A DNA stretch of 7,136 nucleotides from Anaerolinea sp. (GCA_029975965.1 JARKOV010000005.1:1-7136), one strand, 5' to 3'; positions 1 through 5,666 are shown, counted from the first letter of the stretch. Numbers and translations are program-made. Notes: generated from the sequence alone by a model not told the origin.

Positions 1-18
1 ATAGAACACTTTCGGCAT
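1..18 (-). CDS. Start of next gene of the microcompartment operon (partial)
   Basis: Only the first six codons (MPKVFY) lie in the window; the gene continues leftward off the edge. An ATG sits 26 nt after the stop of the preceding shell-protein gene, and AGGAG stands just upstream of it at a normal ribosome-binding distance. Spacing and orientation match the rest of the operon, so it is most likely another microcompartment gene. Six residues are too few to name a product. Confidence 0.6.
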
Positions 19-44
19 GTTTTGCTCCTGCCCGACACGGCTTT

Positions 45-683
45 TTATGCGCCTTCGCGCCCTTCCAGGCTCTCGAGGGCCTGGATTGCGGCGTCGCGCG
101 CGGTGAGGATTTCCGCCTCGCTGCCCGACAGCCACATGCGCCCGAAGCGCCCCACCGAGGAGACGTGGATCAGCTTGATGCTGGCTTTTTTCTCGGCTTC
201 GTTGCAGGCAAAGTTGATGTACGCCGCCGGGGCGCACTCCAGGACGAGCATGGTCTCGCCCGGCACGAGCATGCTGCCGCGCCGGAAGCGGTTGAGCAAC
301 TGCGCCTGGTAGGGATCGACGCGCGTGATCACCTGGGTCGAGACCACCTGCGGCCGGATGCGGTCGGAGACGCTCAGACCGAGGCGCGCCAGCACCACCC
401 GCCCGGCCTCCTGCACCGCGGCCTGGTTGGGTGAGTGCACCTCGAACATGCCAAACTCGCGCTCGACGATCTGCGCGCCGGGGCGAGCCTCGGTGGCCTT
501 GACGGCGATATCCACCACGCGGAAGACCTCGTTGCCGGGCGACATCTCCACGTACAGCGCCGCCATGCCCTCGGTGGGCAGGTCGCCCTGCGTCACGGTG
601 CCAACGAAGGCAGCGTATTGCGGCTGCATGCGGTCGAGGTAGCAGTAGCAGCGCAAGGAAAAGGCTTCGTTCATCGTTTTCAT
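45..683 (-). CDS. Tandem-domain microcompartment shell protein (BMC-T, double-stacking type)
   Basis: This is a trimeric shell protein (212 aa) with two BMC folds in one chain, forming pseudohexameric tiles of the metabolosome facets. The first fold spans roughly residues 8-105 (LDRMQPQ near the start, then YVEMSPGNEVFRVVDIAVKA and REFGMFEVHS). The second spans about 113-207 (VVSTQVITRVDPYQAQLLN, then MLVLECAPAAY, NEAEKKASIKLIHV and GRMWLSG). Length and order of elements resemble, from memory, the circularly permuted BMC-T proteins that stack as double layers with a gated pore (CsoS1D class and the Haliangium ochraceum BMC-T3 type). Two in-frame ATGs compete. The first (683) has GGGGA 7 nt upstream; the second (674) has AAGGG 9 nt upstream and would give a start (MNEAFSLRCY) nearer to relatives. 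It follows the EutJ-like gene by 19 nt. The gated-pore role is known for the family, not shown here. Confidence 0.9.
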   Translation of the reverse strand: MKTMNEAFSLRCYCYLDRMQPQYAAFVGTVTQGDLPTEGMAALYVEMSPGNEVFRVVDIAVKATEARPGAQIVEREFGMFEVHSPNQAAVQEAGRVVLARLGLSVSDRIRPQVVSTQVITRVDPYQAQLLNRFRRGSMLVPGETMLVLECAPAAYINFACNEAEKKASIKLIHVSSVGRFGRMWLSGSEAEILTARDAAIQALESLEGREGA

Positions 684-702
684 CCCTTCTTCCCCGGTTG
701 TT

Positions 703-1578
703 TCACTGCGGCAGGTCGTGCAGCGCCAAACCCAGGGGGGTGATCAACGCCGGGCGAGGCGCCAGGCGAGTTGGCAGGCCGGTGTATTCCTCGATCACGC
801 CGGGCATGCCGTCGAAGGCCGACCCTCCGCCCACCAGGGTGATCGAGCGGACATCCCTCCCATTCACATGGCGCAGGATGATGCCGCCCACTTTTTCCAT
901 CACCGGGCGCACCACCGGGAAGAGGCGGGGCTGCTCAGCGGGGGTCACCTTGAGCGCTTCGGCCTCCTCGAGGCTGATGCCCAGCGCGCCGGCGATGACC
1001 AGCGAAAAATGCGTCCCACCGGTGGGCTCATCGGCGGTGTAGCTCACCTGGCCATCCTGCAGCACGGCGATGCCGGTGGTCCCGCCGCCCACATCCACCA
1101 GCGCGCCCTCGCGCAACTGCAAAACGAGGTTAGCGGCGGCGGGCTCGTCGAGCATGCGGGTGCAGTCCATCCCGGCTGCCTCCACCACGTGGGCGGTGGC
1201 GCGCACCTCAGCCAGGGGCACGCCGGGCGGGTAGCCGCTGGCGGCGTGAGTCAGGCTGCGGCCCAGCCGGCGCTCCAGGCGAGATTTCATCTCGCGCAGC
1301 CGGTCGACCGCGCCGATGAAGTCCACCACCAGCCCGTCGCGCACGACCTCGGCGAACTGCCATTCTCCAGCCAGGGGGGTGCCGTCTTCATCTAATACGG
1401 TCACCACCAGGTACGCCGTGCCCAGGTCCACGCCCACGCGCAGCTTGCGCTCTGCGGGCACCGCCAAGGCGGGGGCGGTTTCCGACAGGCGGCTGGGCAG
1501 GACGACCGCTTCGGCCTGATCGAGGTAGCTGGCGAGATCGACCACGGGCTGCAACCGCAGGTCCGTTGTCACTCCCAT
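703..1578 (-). CDS. eutJ: EutJ-like actin/Hsp70-fold ATPase-like protein of the microcompartment operon
   Basis: This protein (291 aa) belongs to the EutJ family, with the actin/Hsp70/FtsA ATPase fold. The nucleotide-site motifs are intact: phosphate-1 loop VGVDLGTAYLVVTVLDEDG (residues 48-66), DEPAAANLVL (144-153), phosphate-2 loop ALVDVGGGTTGIAVL (159-173), and adenosine motif ITLVGGGSAFDGM (246-258). The length is close to E. coli EutJ, and there is no Hsp70 substrate-binding domain. EutJ is usually called a chaperone-like protein, but its real job is not established; roles in assembly, folding or reactivation are proposals. It starts 10 nt after the BMC-H stop and ends 19 nt before the BMC-T gene, so it sits among shell genes. 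The ATG at 1578 has only a weak ribosome site (about TCGGGC). A GTG two codons later is possible but no better supported. The N-terminal 45 residues precede the first ATPase motif, as in EutJ. Confidence 0.88.
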   Translation of the reverse strand: MGVTTDLRLQPVVDLASYLDQAEAVVLPSRLSETAPALAVPAERKLRVGVDLGTAYLVVTVLDEDGTPLAGEWQFAEVVRDGLVVDFIGAVDRLREMKSRLERRLGRSLTHAASGYPPGVPLAEVRATAHVVEAAGMDCTRMLDEPAAANLVLQLREGALVDVGGGTTGIAVLQDGQVSYTADEPTGGTHFSLVIAGALGISLEEAEALKVTPAEQPRLFPVVRPVMEKVGGIILRHVNGRDVRSITLVGGGSAFDGMPGVIEEYTGLPTRLAPRPALITPLGLALHDLPQ

Positions 1579-1588
1579 TCAGCCCGAT

Positions 1589-1927
1589 TTACTTGGCTTT
1601 GGCGGCGGTCTCGCCGCTGCGCCCGCCGAAGCTTCCCTTGCTTTCCTTGGGCAGGATCATCTCGACGTCGGAATGCGGTCGCGGGATGACGTGCACCGAT
1701 ACCAGCTCGCCGACCCGCTTGGCGGCGGCTGCGCCGGCGTCGGTGGCGGCTTTGACCGCGCCGACATCCCCGCGCACCATGACGGTGACGTACCCACCGC
1801 CTACGTATTCTGAACCGATCAGGACCACGTTAGCGGCTTTGACCATCGCGTCAGCCGCCTCGATCGCGGCCACCAGGCCGTGGGTCTCGACCATCCCAAG
1901 GGCGATCAATGAAGTGTCTAGTGCCAT
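1589..1927 (-). CDS. Hexameric shell protein, PduA/EutM type (BMC-H)
   Basis: This is the main facet protein of the microcompartment (112 aa). It has the canonical BMC fold: [20 protein letters not shown] (residues 10-29), [19 protein letters not shown] (51-69) and [16 protein letters not shown] (78-93), nearly word for word like PduA. Hexamers tile the shell, and the central pore passes substrates and products. The pore loop is VGGGYVT (42-48), where PduA has a Gly-Ser-Gly pore, so the constriction may lack the Ser side chain. A hydrophilic C-terminal tail (94-112, Lys/Gly/Ser-rich) extends past the usual end. The ATG at 1927 has an AAAGGA ribosome site 5 nt upstream, one of the better sites of the operon, as expected for an abundant protein. 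It lies between the aldehyde dehydrogenase (26 nt gap) and the EutJ-like gene (10 nt gap). Confidence 0.96.
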   Translation of the reverse strand: MALDTSLIALGMVETHGLVAAIEAADAMVKAANVVLIGSEYVGGGYVTVMVRGDVGAVKAATDAGAAAAKRVGELVSVHVIPRPHSDVEMILPKESKGSFGGRSGETAAKAK

Positions 1928-1953
1928 ATCTGTCCTTTCTAAAGACGGTTTGA

Positions 1954-3405
1954 TTACTTGCTAGCCAGAATCTCGCGCAGCACCTGTTGGACGGTGCGCT
2001 CGATCTCTTCAGCGGAAGGGCCGGCGGGTGTTTCGCCGGGGGTGAAGGCCGCCAGCGGGGGTTCGGTCAGCTCATAGGCCAGCCGCTTGACGTTGATCAG
2101 GTGGTAGGCGGTGATGTTGTCGCCGGTGATCGAGCCGCCGACGCCGCCCGAGCCGAGGGTCATCGAGGGCATCACGCCGGTGGTCAGGCCGATGGCGCCC
2201 AGGGTGCCCATTGTGTTGACCAGGATGCGGAAGACCGGCTTTTCCAGGCCGAATTCCATGATCACTCGCTCGTCGGTGGCGTAGATGATCTGGGTGTGAC
2301 CGCGCCCGCCGGTCTGGATGAGGGCGATGGAGGTTTCGCAACCGGCCTCCCAGCCATCCACCTCGTACCAGCCCAGCACCGTGGTCAATTTCTCGTGCGA
2401 GAGGGGCTCTTCGCGCCCGACTTTGAGCAGCGGGGCGACCAGGATGCGCGTGCGGTCGGGGATGGAGAACCCGGCGTACCCGGCGACATATTCCGCCGAC
2501 TTGCCGACCGCGGCGGTGTTCATGCTCCCGTCGGGGTGGAACAGCGCGCGGCGCAGCAGCTCGGTTTCGGCGGGGCTGGTGAAATATGCGCCTTCGGCGC
2601 GCATGCGATCCGCAAGCTGGCGCGCGACCGGCCGGTCGGCGATGACCGCCTGCTCGGTGGCGCAGATGGTGGAGTGGTCGAAGGCCTTCGAGGCGACGAT
2701 GTAACGGGCGGCCTTCTCGACATCCGCGCTGCGGTCGACATACACCGGCACGTTGCCCGGTCCCACGCCGTATGCTGGCTTGCCGGTGGAGTGCGCGGCG
2801 CGCACCATGGCCGATCCGCCGGTGGCGAGGATCAAGGCGGTGCGGCGGTGCGACATCAGCTCCTGCGTGCCGGGCAGCGAGACCTGCTGCAGGCAGTTGA
2901 TCAACCCTTTGGGCGCTCCGGCGCTTTCGGCGGCCTGCGCCATGGTCTGGGCGGCCTCGGCGATGCAGCGCACCGCCGAAGGGTGGGGCGAGAAGATGAT
3001 CGCGTTGCGGGCTTTGACGGCGATCAGCGCCTTGAAAAAGGCAGTCGAAGTCGGGTTGGTGGAGGGCACCAGCGCGGCGACCACGCCCATTGGCCAGGCG
3101 ATTTCGTACAGGCGGCGCTCCGCGTCGTGGCGGATGACGCCCACCGTTTTCAGGTTGCGGATGGATTGCCAGACGTTGCGCGAGCCGAACTCGTTCTTTA
3201 ATTTCTTGTGCGCGGCAACCCCGTAGCCGGTCTCCTCCTGCGCCAGGCGCCCCAGGCGCTCGGCGGCCTGGAACCCGGCTTCGGCCATCGCGGCGCAAAC
3301 GCGGTCCACTTCGTCTTGCGAGGCATGGCTCCAGGCCAGCCAGGCCTCGTAAGCCCGGTTGACCGTGTCGCGCGCTTCTTGTATGGAGGAAAGGTCTTTA
3401 TCCAA
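1954..3405 (-). CDS. CoA-acylating aldehyde dehydrogenase (EutE/PduP class)
   Basis: This 483-aa enzyme should oxidise acetaldehyde (or another short aldehyde) with NAD+ and CoA to the acyl-CoA, handling the volatile intermediate inside the shell. The fold is that of the EutE/PduP/AdhE aldehyde dehydrogenases: [20 protein letters not shown] (residues 113-132), [11 protein letters not shown] (194-204), and [12 protein letters not shown] (213-224). The catalytic cysteine is Cys248 in [14 protein letters not shown] (242-255), and a glycine-rich segment follows at 418-428. After a Pro/Gly linker (449-463) comes the C-terminal amphipathic helix [18 protein letters not shown] (465-482), an encapsulation peptide. 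In PduP and EutE this peptide is usually at the N terminus, so the C-terminal place is notable. The start is TTG with GGGAG 7 nt upstream; the next Met is residue 40, inside the fold, so TTG is the best choice. It follows eutN by 34 nt. Whether the natural substrate is acetaldehyde is inferred from DeoC next door. Confidence 0.95.
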   Translation of the reverse strand: MDKDLSSIQEARDTVNRAYEAWLAWSHASQDEVDRVCAAMAEAGFQAAERLGRLAQEETGYGVAAHKKLKNEFGSRNVWQSIRNLKTVGVIRHDAERRLYEIAWPMGVVAALVPSTNPTSTAFFKALIAVKARNAIIFSPHPSAVRCIAEAAQTMAQAAESAGAPKGLINCLQQVSLPGTQELMSHRRTALILATGGSAMVRAAHSTGKPAYGVGPGNVPVYVDRSADVEKAARYIVASKAFDHSTICATEQAVIADRPVARQLADRMRAEGAYFTSPAETELLRRALFHPDGSMNTAAVGKSAEYVAGYAGFSIPDRTRILVAPLLKVGREEPLSHEKLTTVLGWYEVDGWEAGCETSIALIQTGGRGHTQIIYATDERVIMEFGLEKPVFRILVNTMGTLGAIGLTTGVMPSMTLGSGGVGGSITGDNITAYHLINVKRLAYELTEPPLAAFTPGETPAGPSAEEIERTVQQVLREILASK

Positions 3406-3412
3406 TCCGCTG

Positions 3413-3417
3413 CTCCC
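3413..3417 (-). promoter_or_regulatory. Ribosome binding site deciding the TTG start of the aldehyde dehydrogenase
   Basis: GGGAG on the minus strand lies 7 nt before the TTG at 3405-3403. No ATG or GTG in frame gives a full-length protein, so this site supports an unusual TTG start. Confidence 0.7.
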
Positions 3418-3439
3418 GTTGCGATCCGCGCCCAGGCGG

Positions 3440-3733
3440 TTAAGCTGACTTGCGGAAGACGACCTCGCCGTCGACCTCCAACGAATCGATGACCGACATG
3501 ATCACCGCGTCCACCGGGGTGTCTTTGGTGATGGCCGTCTGGCGGGCGGAAGAGCCGGCGCAGGTCAGCACCAGGTCGCCGACGCCCGCGTCAACTGTGT
3601 CCACGGCGACGAAGGGCTTGCCGGTGAAATTGCCGCGCTCGTCGGTCTGGCGGACGATGAGCAATTTGCGTCCGGTGAGCTTCTCGTCTTTGATCGTCGA
3701 AACGGTGGTTCCAATCACTCTGGCAATCAGCAT
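3440..3733 (-). CDS. eutN: Pentameric vertex shell protein, EutN/CcmL family (BMC-P)
   Basis: This small beta-barrel protein (97 aa) forms pentamers that cap the 12 vertices of the icosahedral shell. Family features are clear: N-terminal strand MLIARVIGTTVSTIKDEKLTG (residues 1-21, abbreviated by family motif ARVIGTVVST-like), KLLIVRQ (23-29), the AVDTVDAGVGDLVL turn (43-56), GSSARQT (60-66) and a C-terminal VDAVIMSVIDSLEVDG stretch (74-89). The length is normal for EutN/CcmL. The ATG at 3733 has a GGAG ribosome site 6 nt upstream. It follows deoC by 11 nt and precedes the aldehyde dehydrogenase. Together with BMC-H and BMC-T it completes the minimal set needed for a closed shell. Only one vertex protein is seen in the window; some loci of this kind have several. 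Confidence 0.96.
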   Translation of the reverse strand: MLIARVIGTTVSTIKDEKLTGRKLLIVRQTDERGNFTGKPFVAVDTVDAGVGDLVLTCAGSSARQTAITKDTPVDAVIMSVIDSLEVDGEVVFRKSA

Positions 3734-3744
3734 GATACGCTCCG

Positions 3745-4671
3745 TTAATAGCTTTTACCCGCGGCAGCGGGGGCGGGGGCGGCTTTTGCGCCGCTGGGTC
3801 CCTGGATGATCTTGACCCCCGCGCTGGCGCCGATGCGCGTGGCGCCCGCTTTGACCATCTGGTCGGCCTCTTCGAAGGTGCGCACGCCGCCCGAGGCCTT
3901 CACGCCCATCTCTGGGCCGACCACCCGGCGCATGAGCTCCACGTCGTGGACGGTCGCTCCGCCGCCGGCGAACCCGGTGGAAGTTTTCACGAAATCAGCG
4001 CCAGCCTCTTTCGAGAGCAGGCAGGCGATGGTTTTTTCTTCATCGGTGAGCAGCACGGTCTCGATGATCACCTTGACCAGCGCACCGCGCTCGTGCGAGA
4101 CGTTGACCACGCCGCGGATGTCCCTGGCGACCAGCTCCAGGTCGCGCGCCTTCAAGGCGCCGATGTTGATCACCATGTCGATCTCGGTCGCGCCGTCGGC
4201 GATGGCGTGCTGCGCTTCGAAAGCTTTCACCTCGGGGTCGGAGGCGCCGAGTGGGAAGCCGATCACGGTGCAAACTTTGACCGGCGAGCCGGCCAGGAGC
4301 TGCGAGCACAGCCCGACCCAGGCCGGGTTGATGCATACCGAGGCGAAGCCGTGTTTGCGCGCCTCGAAACACAACTGGGCGATCTGGTCCGGGGTGGCGT
4401 CGGGTTTGAGCAGGGTGTGGTCGATCAACCGCGCCAGGTTGGGGTCGGAGGGGATGCCGCCGATCGTCGACGAAAGCCGCTCGGCGCCGGCGCTGATCAC
4501 GTTGCCGGCCTGGTCGAAGCAGGTCTTCACGCACAGCCCTTCGGCGCAGTGCAACTGGCAGTGCTCGCCTTGCGGCAACGCGCCGTGCTGATCTTTTTCG
4601 GCCAGCGCAACCAGCACCTCGCGGGTGATGATCTCGACCAACTGCTCGACGGTTTTCGGATCGGTTTGCAT
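3745..4671 (-). CDS. deoC: Deoxyribose-5-phosphate aldolase with encapsulation peptide and Cys-rich insert
   Basis: DeoC (308 aa) cleaves 2-deoxyribose 5-phosphate to glyceraldehyde 3-phosphate and acetaldehyde; it is likely the aldehyde-producing step of this metabolosome. The TIM-barrel motifs are intact: [16 protein letters not shown] (residues 82-97), VCINPAWV (112-119), VIGFPLG (136-142), EIDMVINIG (163-171; Asp165 the likely acid/base partner), FVKTSTGF (227-234) with Schiff-base Lys229, and VKASGGVR (257-264) with Lys258. About 75 residues precede the barrel: an amphipathic helix [19 protein letters not shown] (7-25), typical of an encapsulation peptide, then a C-x3-C-x4-C-x3-C cluster (Cys38, 42, 47, 51). 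The tail is Ala/Pro-rich and ends GKSY, recalling the C-terminal catalytic Tyr of E. coli DeoC. The ATG at 4671 lies 10 nt after the rpiB stop with a GAGAG-like site. An in-frame start at 4788 would overlap rpiB and is rejected. Confidence 0.96.
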   Translation of the reverse strand: MQTDPKTVEQLVEIITREVLVALAEKDQHGALPQGEHCQLHCAEGLCVKTCFDQAGNVISAGAERLSSTIGGIPSDPNLARLIDHTLLKPDATPDQIAQLCFEARKHGFASVCINPAWVGLCSQLLAGSPVKVCTVIGFPLGASDPEVKAFEAQHAIADGATEIDMVINIGALKARDLELVARDIRGVVNVSHERGALVKVIIETVLLTDEEKTIACLLSKEAGADFVKTSTGFAGGGATVHDVELMRRVVGPEMGVKASGGVRTFEEADQMVKAGATRIGASAGVKIIQGPSGAKAAPAPAAAGKSY

Positions 4672-4681
4672 GCTTTGCTCT

Positions 4682-5293
4682 CTACTTGAGATATTGTTTT
4701 TCGACGGCGAGGATCTTCTCGACGCGCCGCTCGTGCCGTCCCCCGCCAAAGGGGGTGGTGAGCCAGACGTTGACGATTTGTTTGGCAAGGTTGGCGCCGA
4801 TCAGCCCGGCGCCGAGGGTGAGCAGGTTGGTATCGTTGTGCTCGCGGCTGTTCAGCGCGGAGGAGTAATCGTAGGCCATTCCGGCGCGCACGCCGGGCAG
4901 CTTGTTGGCGACGATGCAACTGCCGATGCCTGCGCCGTCGATCATGATGCCGCGCCAGGCTTTGCCCGCGCTGACCAGCCTGGCCACCTCATGGGCGAAG
5001 TCTGGGTAGTCCACGGCTTCCTTGTTGTGCGTGCCCACGTCGACCACCTCGTAGCCCAGCGCGGCGATGTCGGGTTTAAGGGCTTCTTTCAACTCGAAGC
5101 CGCCGTGGTCGGCGCCGATCGCGACCACCTGGCGGGGGGGAGCGGGCGCTTCGGCCGCTTTGACTTCAGCCGGGGGAGCGGGCTGGGGCGAGGGGGCGGG
5201 GGTGGTCGGCGCCGGCGGCTGCGACCCCGCCAGGTAGCGGCTGAGCACCTGCTGCACGATGCGATGAATTTCGTCGTCGATTGGCTCGCTCAC
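4682..5293 (-). CDS. rpiB: RpiB/LacAB-family sugar-phosphate isomerase with N-terminal encapsulation peptide
   Basis: This is a sugar-phosphate isomerase of the RpiB/LacA/LacB family (203 aa from the GTG start), first gene of the operon. E. coli RpiB interconverts ribose 5-phosphate and ribulose 5-phosphate. Domains: amphipathic helix [17 protein letters not shown] (residues 6-22, encapsulation peptide), a Pro/Ala-rich linker (24-53), then the isomerase core (55-203). Conserved core residues are [10 protein letters not shown] (60-69, His63), DYP (95-97), ANK (129-131), REHNDTN (150-156, His152) and the phosphate-binding GGGRHERRV (183-191). At the position of the E. coli catalytic Cys66 (CGTGVG) this protein has Asp119 (DGAGIGSC); a Cys occurs seven residues later (Cys126). 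This may mark a subfamily with a different base or substrate. Start choice: AGGAG abuts the ATG at 5299 but is 6 nt from the GTG at 5293, so GTG is preferred. The ATG at 5335 is less likely. Confidence 0.92.
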   Translation of the reverse strand: MSEPIDDEIHRIVQQVLSRYLAGSQPPAPTTPAPSPQPAPPAEVKAAEAPAPPRQVVAIGADHGGFELKEALKPDIAALGYEVVDVGTHNKEAVDYPDFAHEVARLVSAGKAWRGIMIDGAGIGSCIVANKLPGVRAGMAYDYSSALNSREHNDTNLLTLGAGLIGANLAKQIVNVWLTTPFGGGRHERRVEKILAVEKQYLK

Positions 5294-5299
5294 CTTCAT

Positions 5300-5304
5300 C
5301 TCCT
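5300..5304 (-). promoter_or_regulatory. Ribosome binding site deciding the GTG start of rpiB
   Basis: AGGAG on the minus strand touches the ATG at 5299 (no spacing) but stands 6 nt before the GTG at 5293, two codons downstream. The spacing favours GTG. Confidence 0.65.
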
Positions 5305-5415
5305 GTGGCGCGGATCGGTAGTCCAAACACCGCATGAAAGCCGGGAGATCTTACCCGCGCGCGCATCCCAGCCGGGCAAAGCGCCCCAGTCGGCAATCGC
5401 CAGACCCTGAAGCCT
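5305..5415 (-). other. 5' leader of the microcompartment operon
   Basis: This is the stretch between the predicted transcription start (about 5415) and the rpiB ribosome site, giving a leader of roughly 120 nt to the GTG. It is GC-rich. I see only weak inverted repeats (for example GGGC-GCTTT-GCCC on the minus strand near 5380, and CGGG...CCCG around the palindrome AGATCT near 5348). There is no U-tract attenuator and no riboswitch class that I recognise. An operator for a sugar-responsive regulator could lie here, but none can be assigned. Confidence 0.4.
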
Positions 5416-5421
5416 GGTTAT

Positions 5422-5450
5422 ATTATCCGCTTTTCCCAGGGTTGGGTCAA
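5422..5450 (-). promoter_or_regulatory. Sigma-70-type promoter of the microcompartment operon
   Basis: On the minus strand, TTGACC (5450-5445) and GATAAT (5427-5422) each match the -35/-10 consensus at five of six positions, with an ideal 17-nt spacer. It points at rpiB and lies about 120 nt upstream of its start. No other equally good promoter is visible before the eight-gene array, so it probably drives the whole operon. Confidence 0.7.
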
Positions 5451-5468
5451 GGGCAGGAGCGCTTGCCT

Positions 5469-5485
5469 CGGCGGGGATCCCGCCG
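5469..5485. repeat. Short GC-rich inverted repeat upstream of the operon promoter
   Basis: CGGCGGG and CCCGCCG form a perfect 7-bp stem around a GAT loop. It lies about 19 bp upstream of the -35 box of the microcompartment promoter. No T-run follows on either strand, so it is not a typical terminator. It could be an operator-like dyad or chance in GC-rich DNA. Confidence 0.45.
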
Positions 5486-5513
5486 TCGGGTTCGCTCGTG
5501 ATCGGTGAACCTT

Positions 5514-5639
5514 ATGCTAATATTAACGTGAGTTCGGGTTAGCGGAAAAAGGAGTGCTTTTGTGGTTATTTTGTGGGGCTACGCCCCACAAAATAACCAC
5601 AAAAAACCCTTATCCCGAACTGACGTTAATATTAATCAT
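5514..5639. repeat. Nested inverted-repeat element (MITE-like or cruciform)
   Basis: Outer arms at 5518-5538 and 5614-5634 are inverted copies matching at 20 of 21 positions (TAATATTAACGT, then one mismatch, then AGTTCGGG). With one indel the match extends outward to ATG at 5514-5516 and its complement at 5637-5639. Inside lies a separate perfect hairpin (5558-5604). The segments between outer and inner arms (5539-5557 and 5605-5613) are unequal and not well paired. CTT flanks the extended element on both sides (5511-5513, 5640-5642), which could be a 3-bp target duplication or chance. The element is AT-rich against a GC-rich background and contains no gene. It may be a non-autonomous mobile element or a large regulatory cruciform between divergent units. 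Confidence 0.8.
5558..5604. repeat. Perfect 22-bp hairpin with 3-nt loop
   Basis: Positions 5558-5579 are exactly the reverse complement of 5583-5604, with TAC (5580-5582) as loop. The stem is AT-rich at its base and GC-rich near the loop (GGGGC-TAC-GCCCC). The T-run is on the 5' side and the A-run on the 3' side, so neither strand gives a stem followed by U residues; a standard intrinsic terminator is unlikely. It forms the core of the larger nested inverted repeat. Confidence 0.92.
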
Positions 5640-5653
5640 CTTGGAATCCACAT

Positions 5654-5658
5654 GGAAG
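5654..5658 (+). promoter_or_regulatory. Ribosome binding site supporting the start of the small membrane protein
   Basis: GGAAG lies 8 nt before the ATG at 5667. This favours that start over the in-frame ATG at 5652, which has no comparable site, and over the GTG at 5562 inside the hairpin. Confidence 0.5.
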
Positions 5659-5666
5659 TTTGCCGG

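Noticed and set aside
1987..3201. 404-codon plus-strand open frame antisense to the aldehyde dehydrogenase
   Set aside because: It is a composition artefact with no recognisable domain and no ribosome site; the opposite strand holds a clear enzyme.
2072..3298. Long minus-strand open frame of 408 codons inside the aldehyde dehydrogenase gene
   Set aside because: It is an alternate frame of the true gene; its Arg/Ala/Pro/His-rich translation has no fold signature and arises from high third-position GC.
4672..4788. N-terminally extended DeoC starting at 4788
   Set aside because: The extra 39 residues are a Ser/Pro-rich shadow of the rpiB 3' end; the ATG at 4671 directly precedes the encapsulation helix and sits 10 nt after the rpiB stop.
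5558..5604. Hairpin as an intrinsic transcription terminator
   Set aside because: No U-tract follows the stem on either strand, and the site lies between divergent units rather than after a gene.
5562..5666. Upstream GTG start for the small membrane protein
   Set aside because: The start would lie inside the perfect hairpin and the added residues are translated repeat sequence; the ATG at 5667 has a ribosome site.
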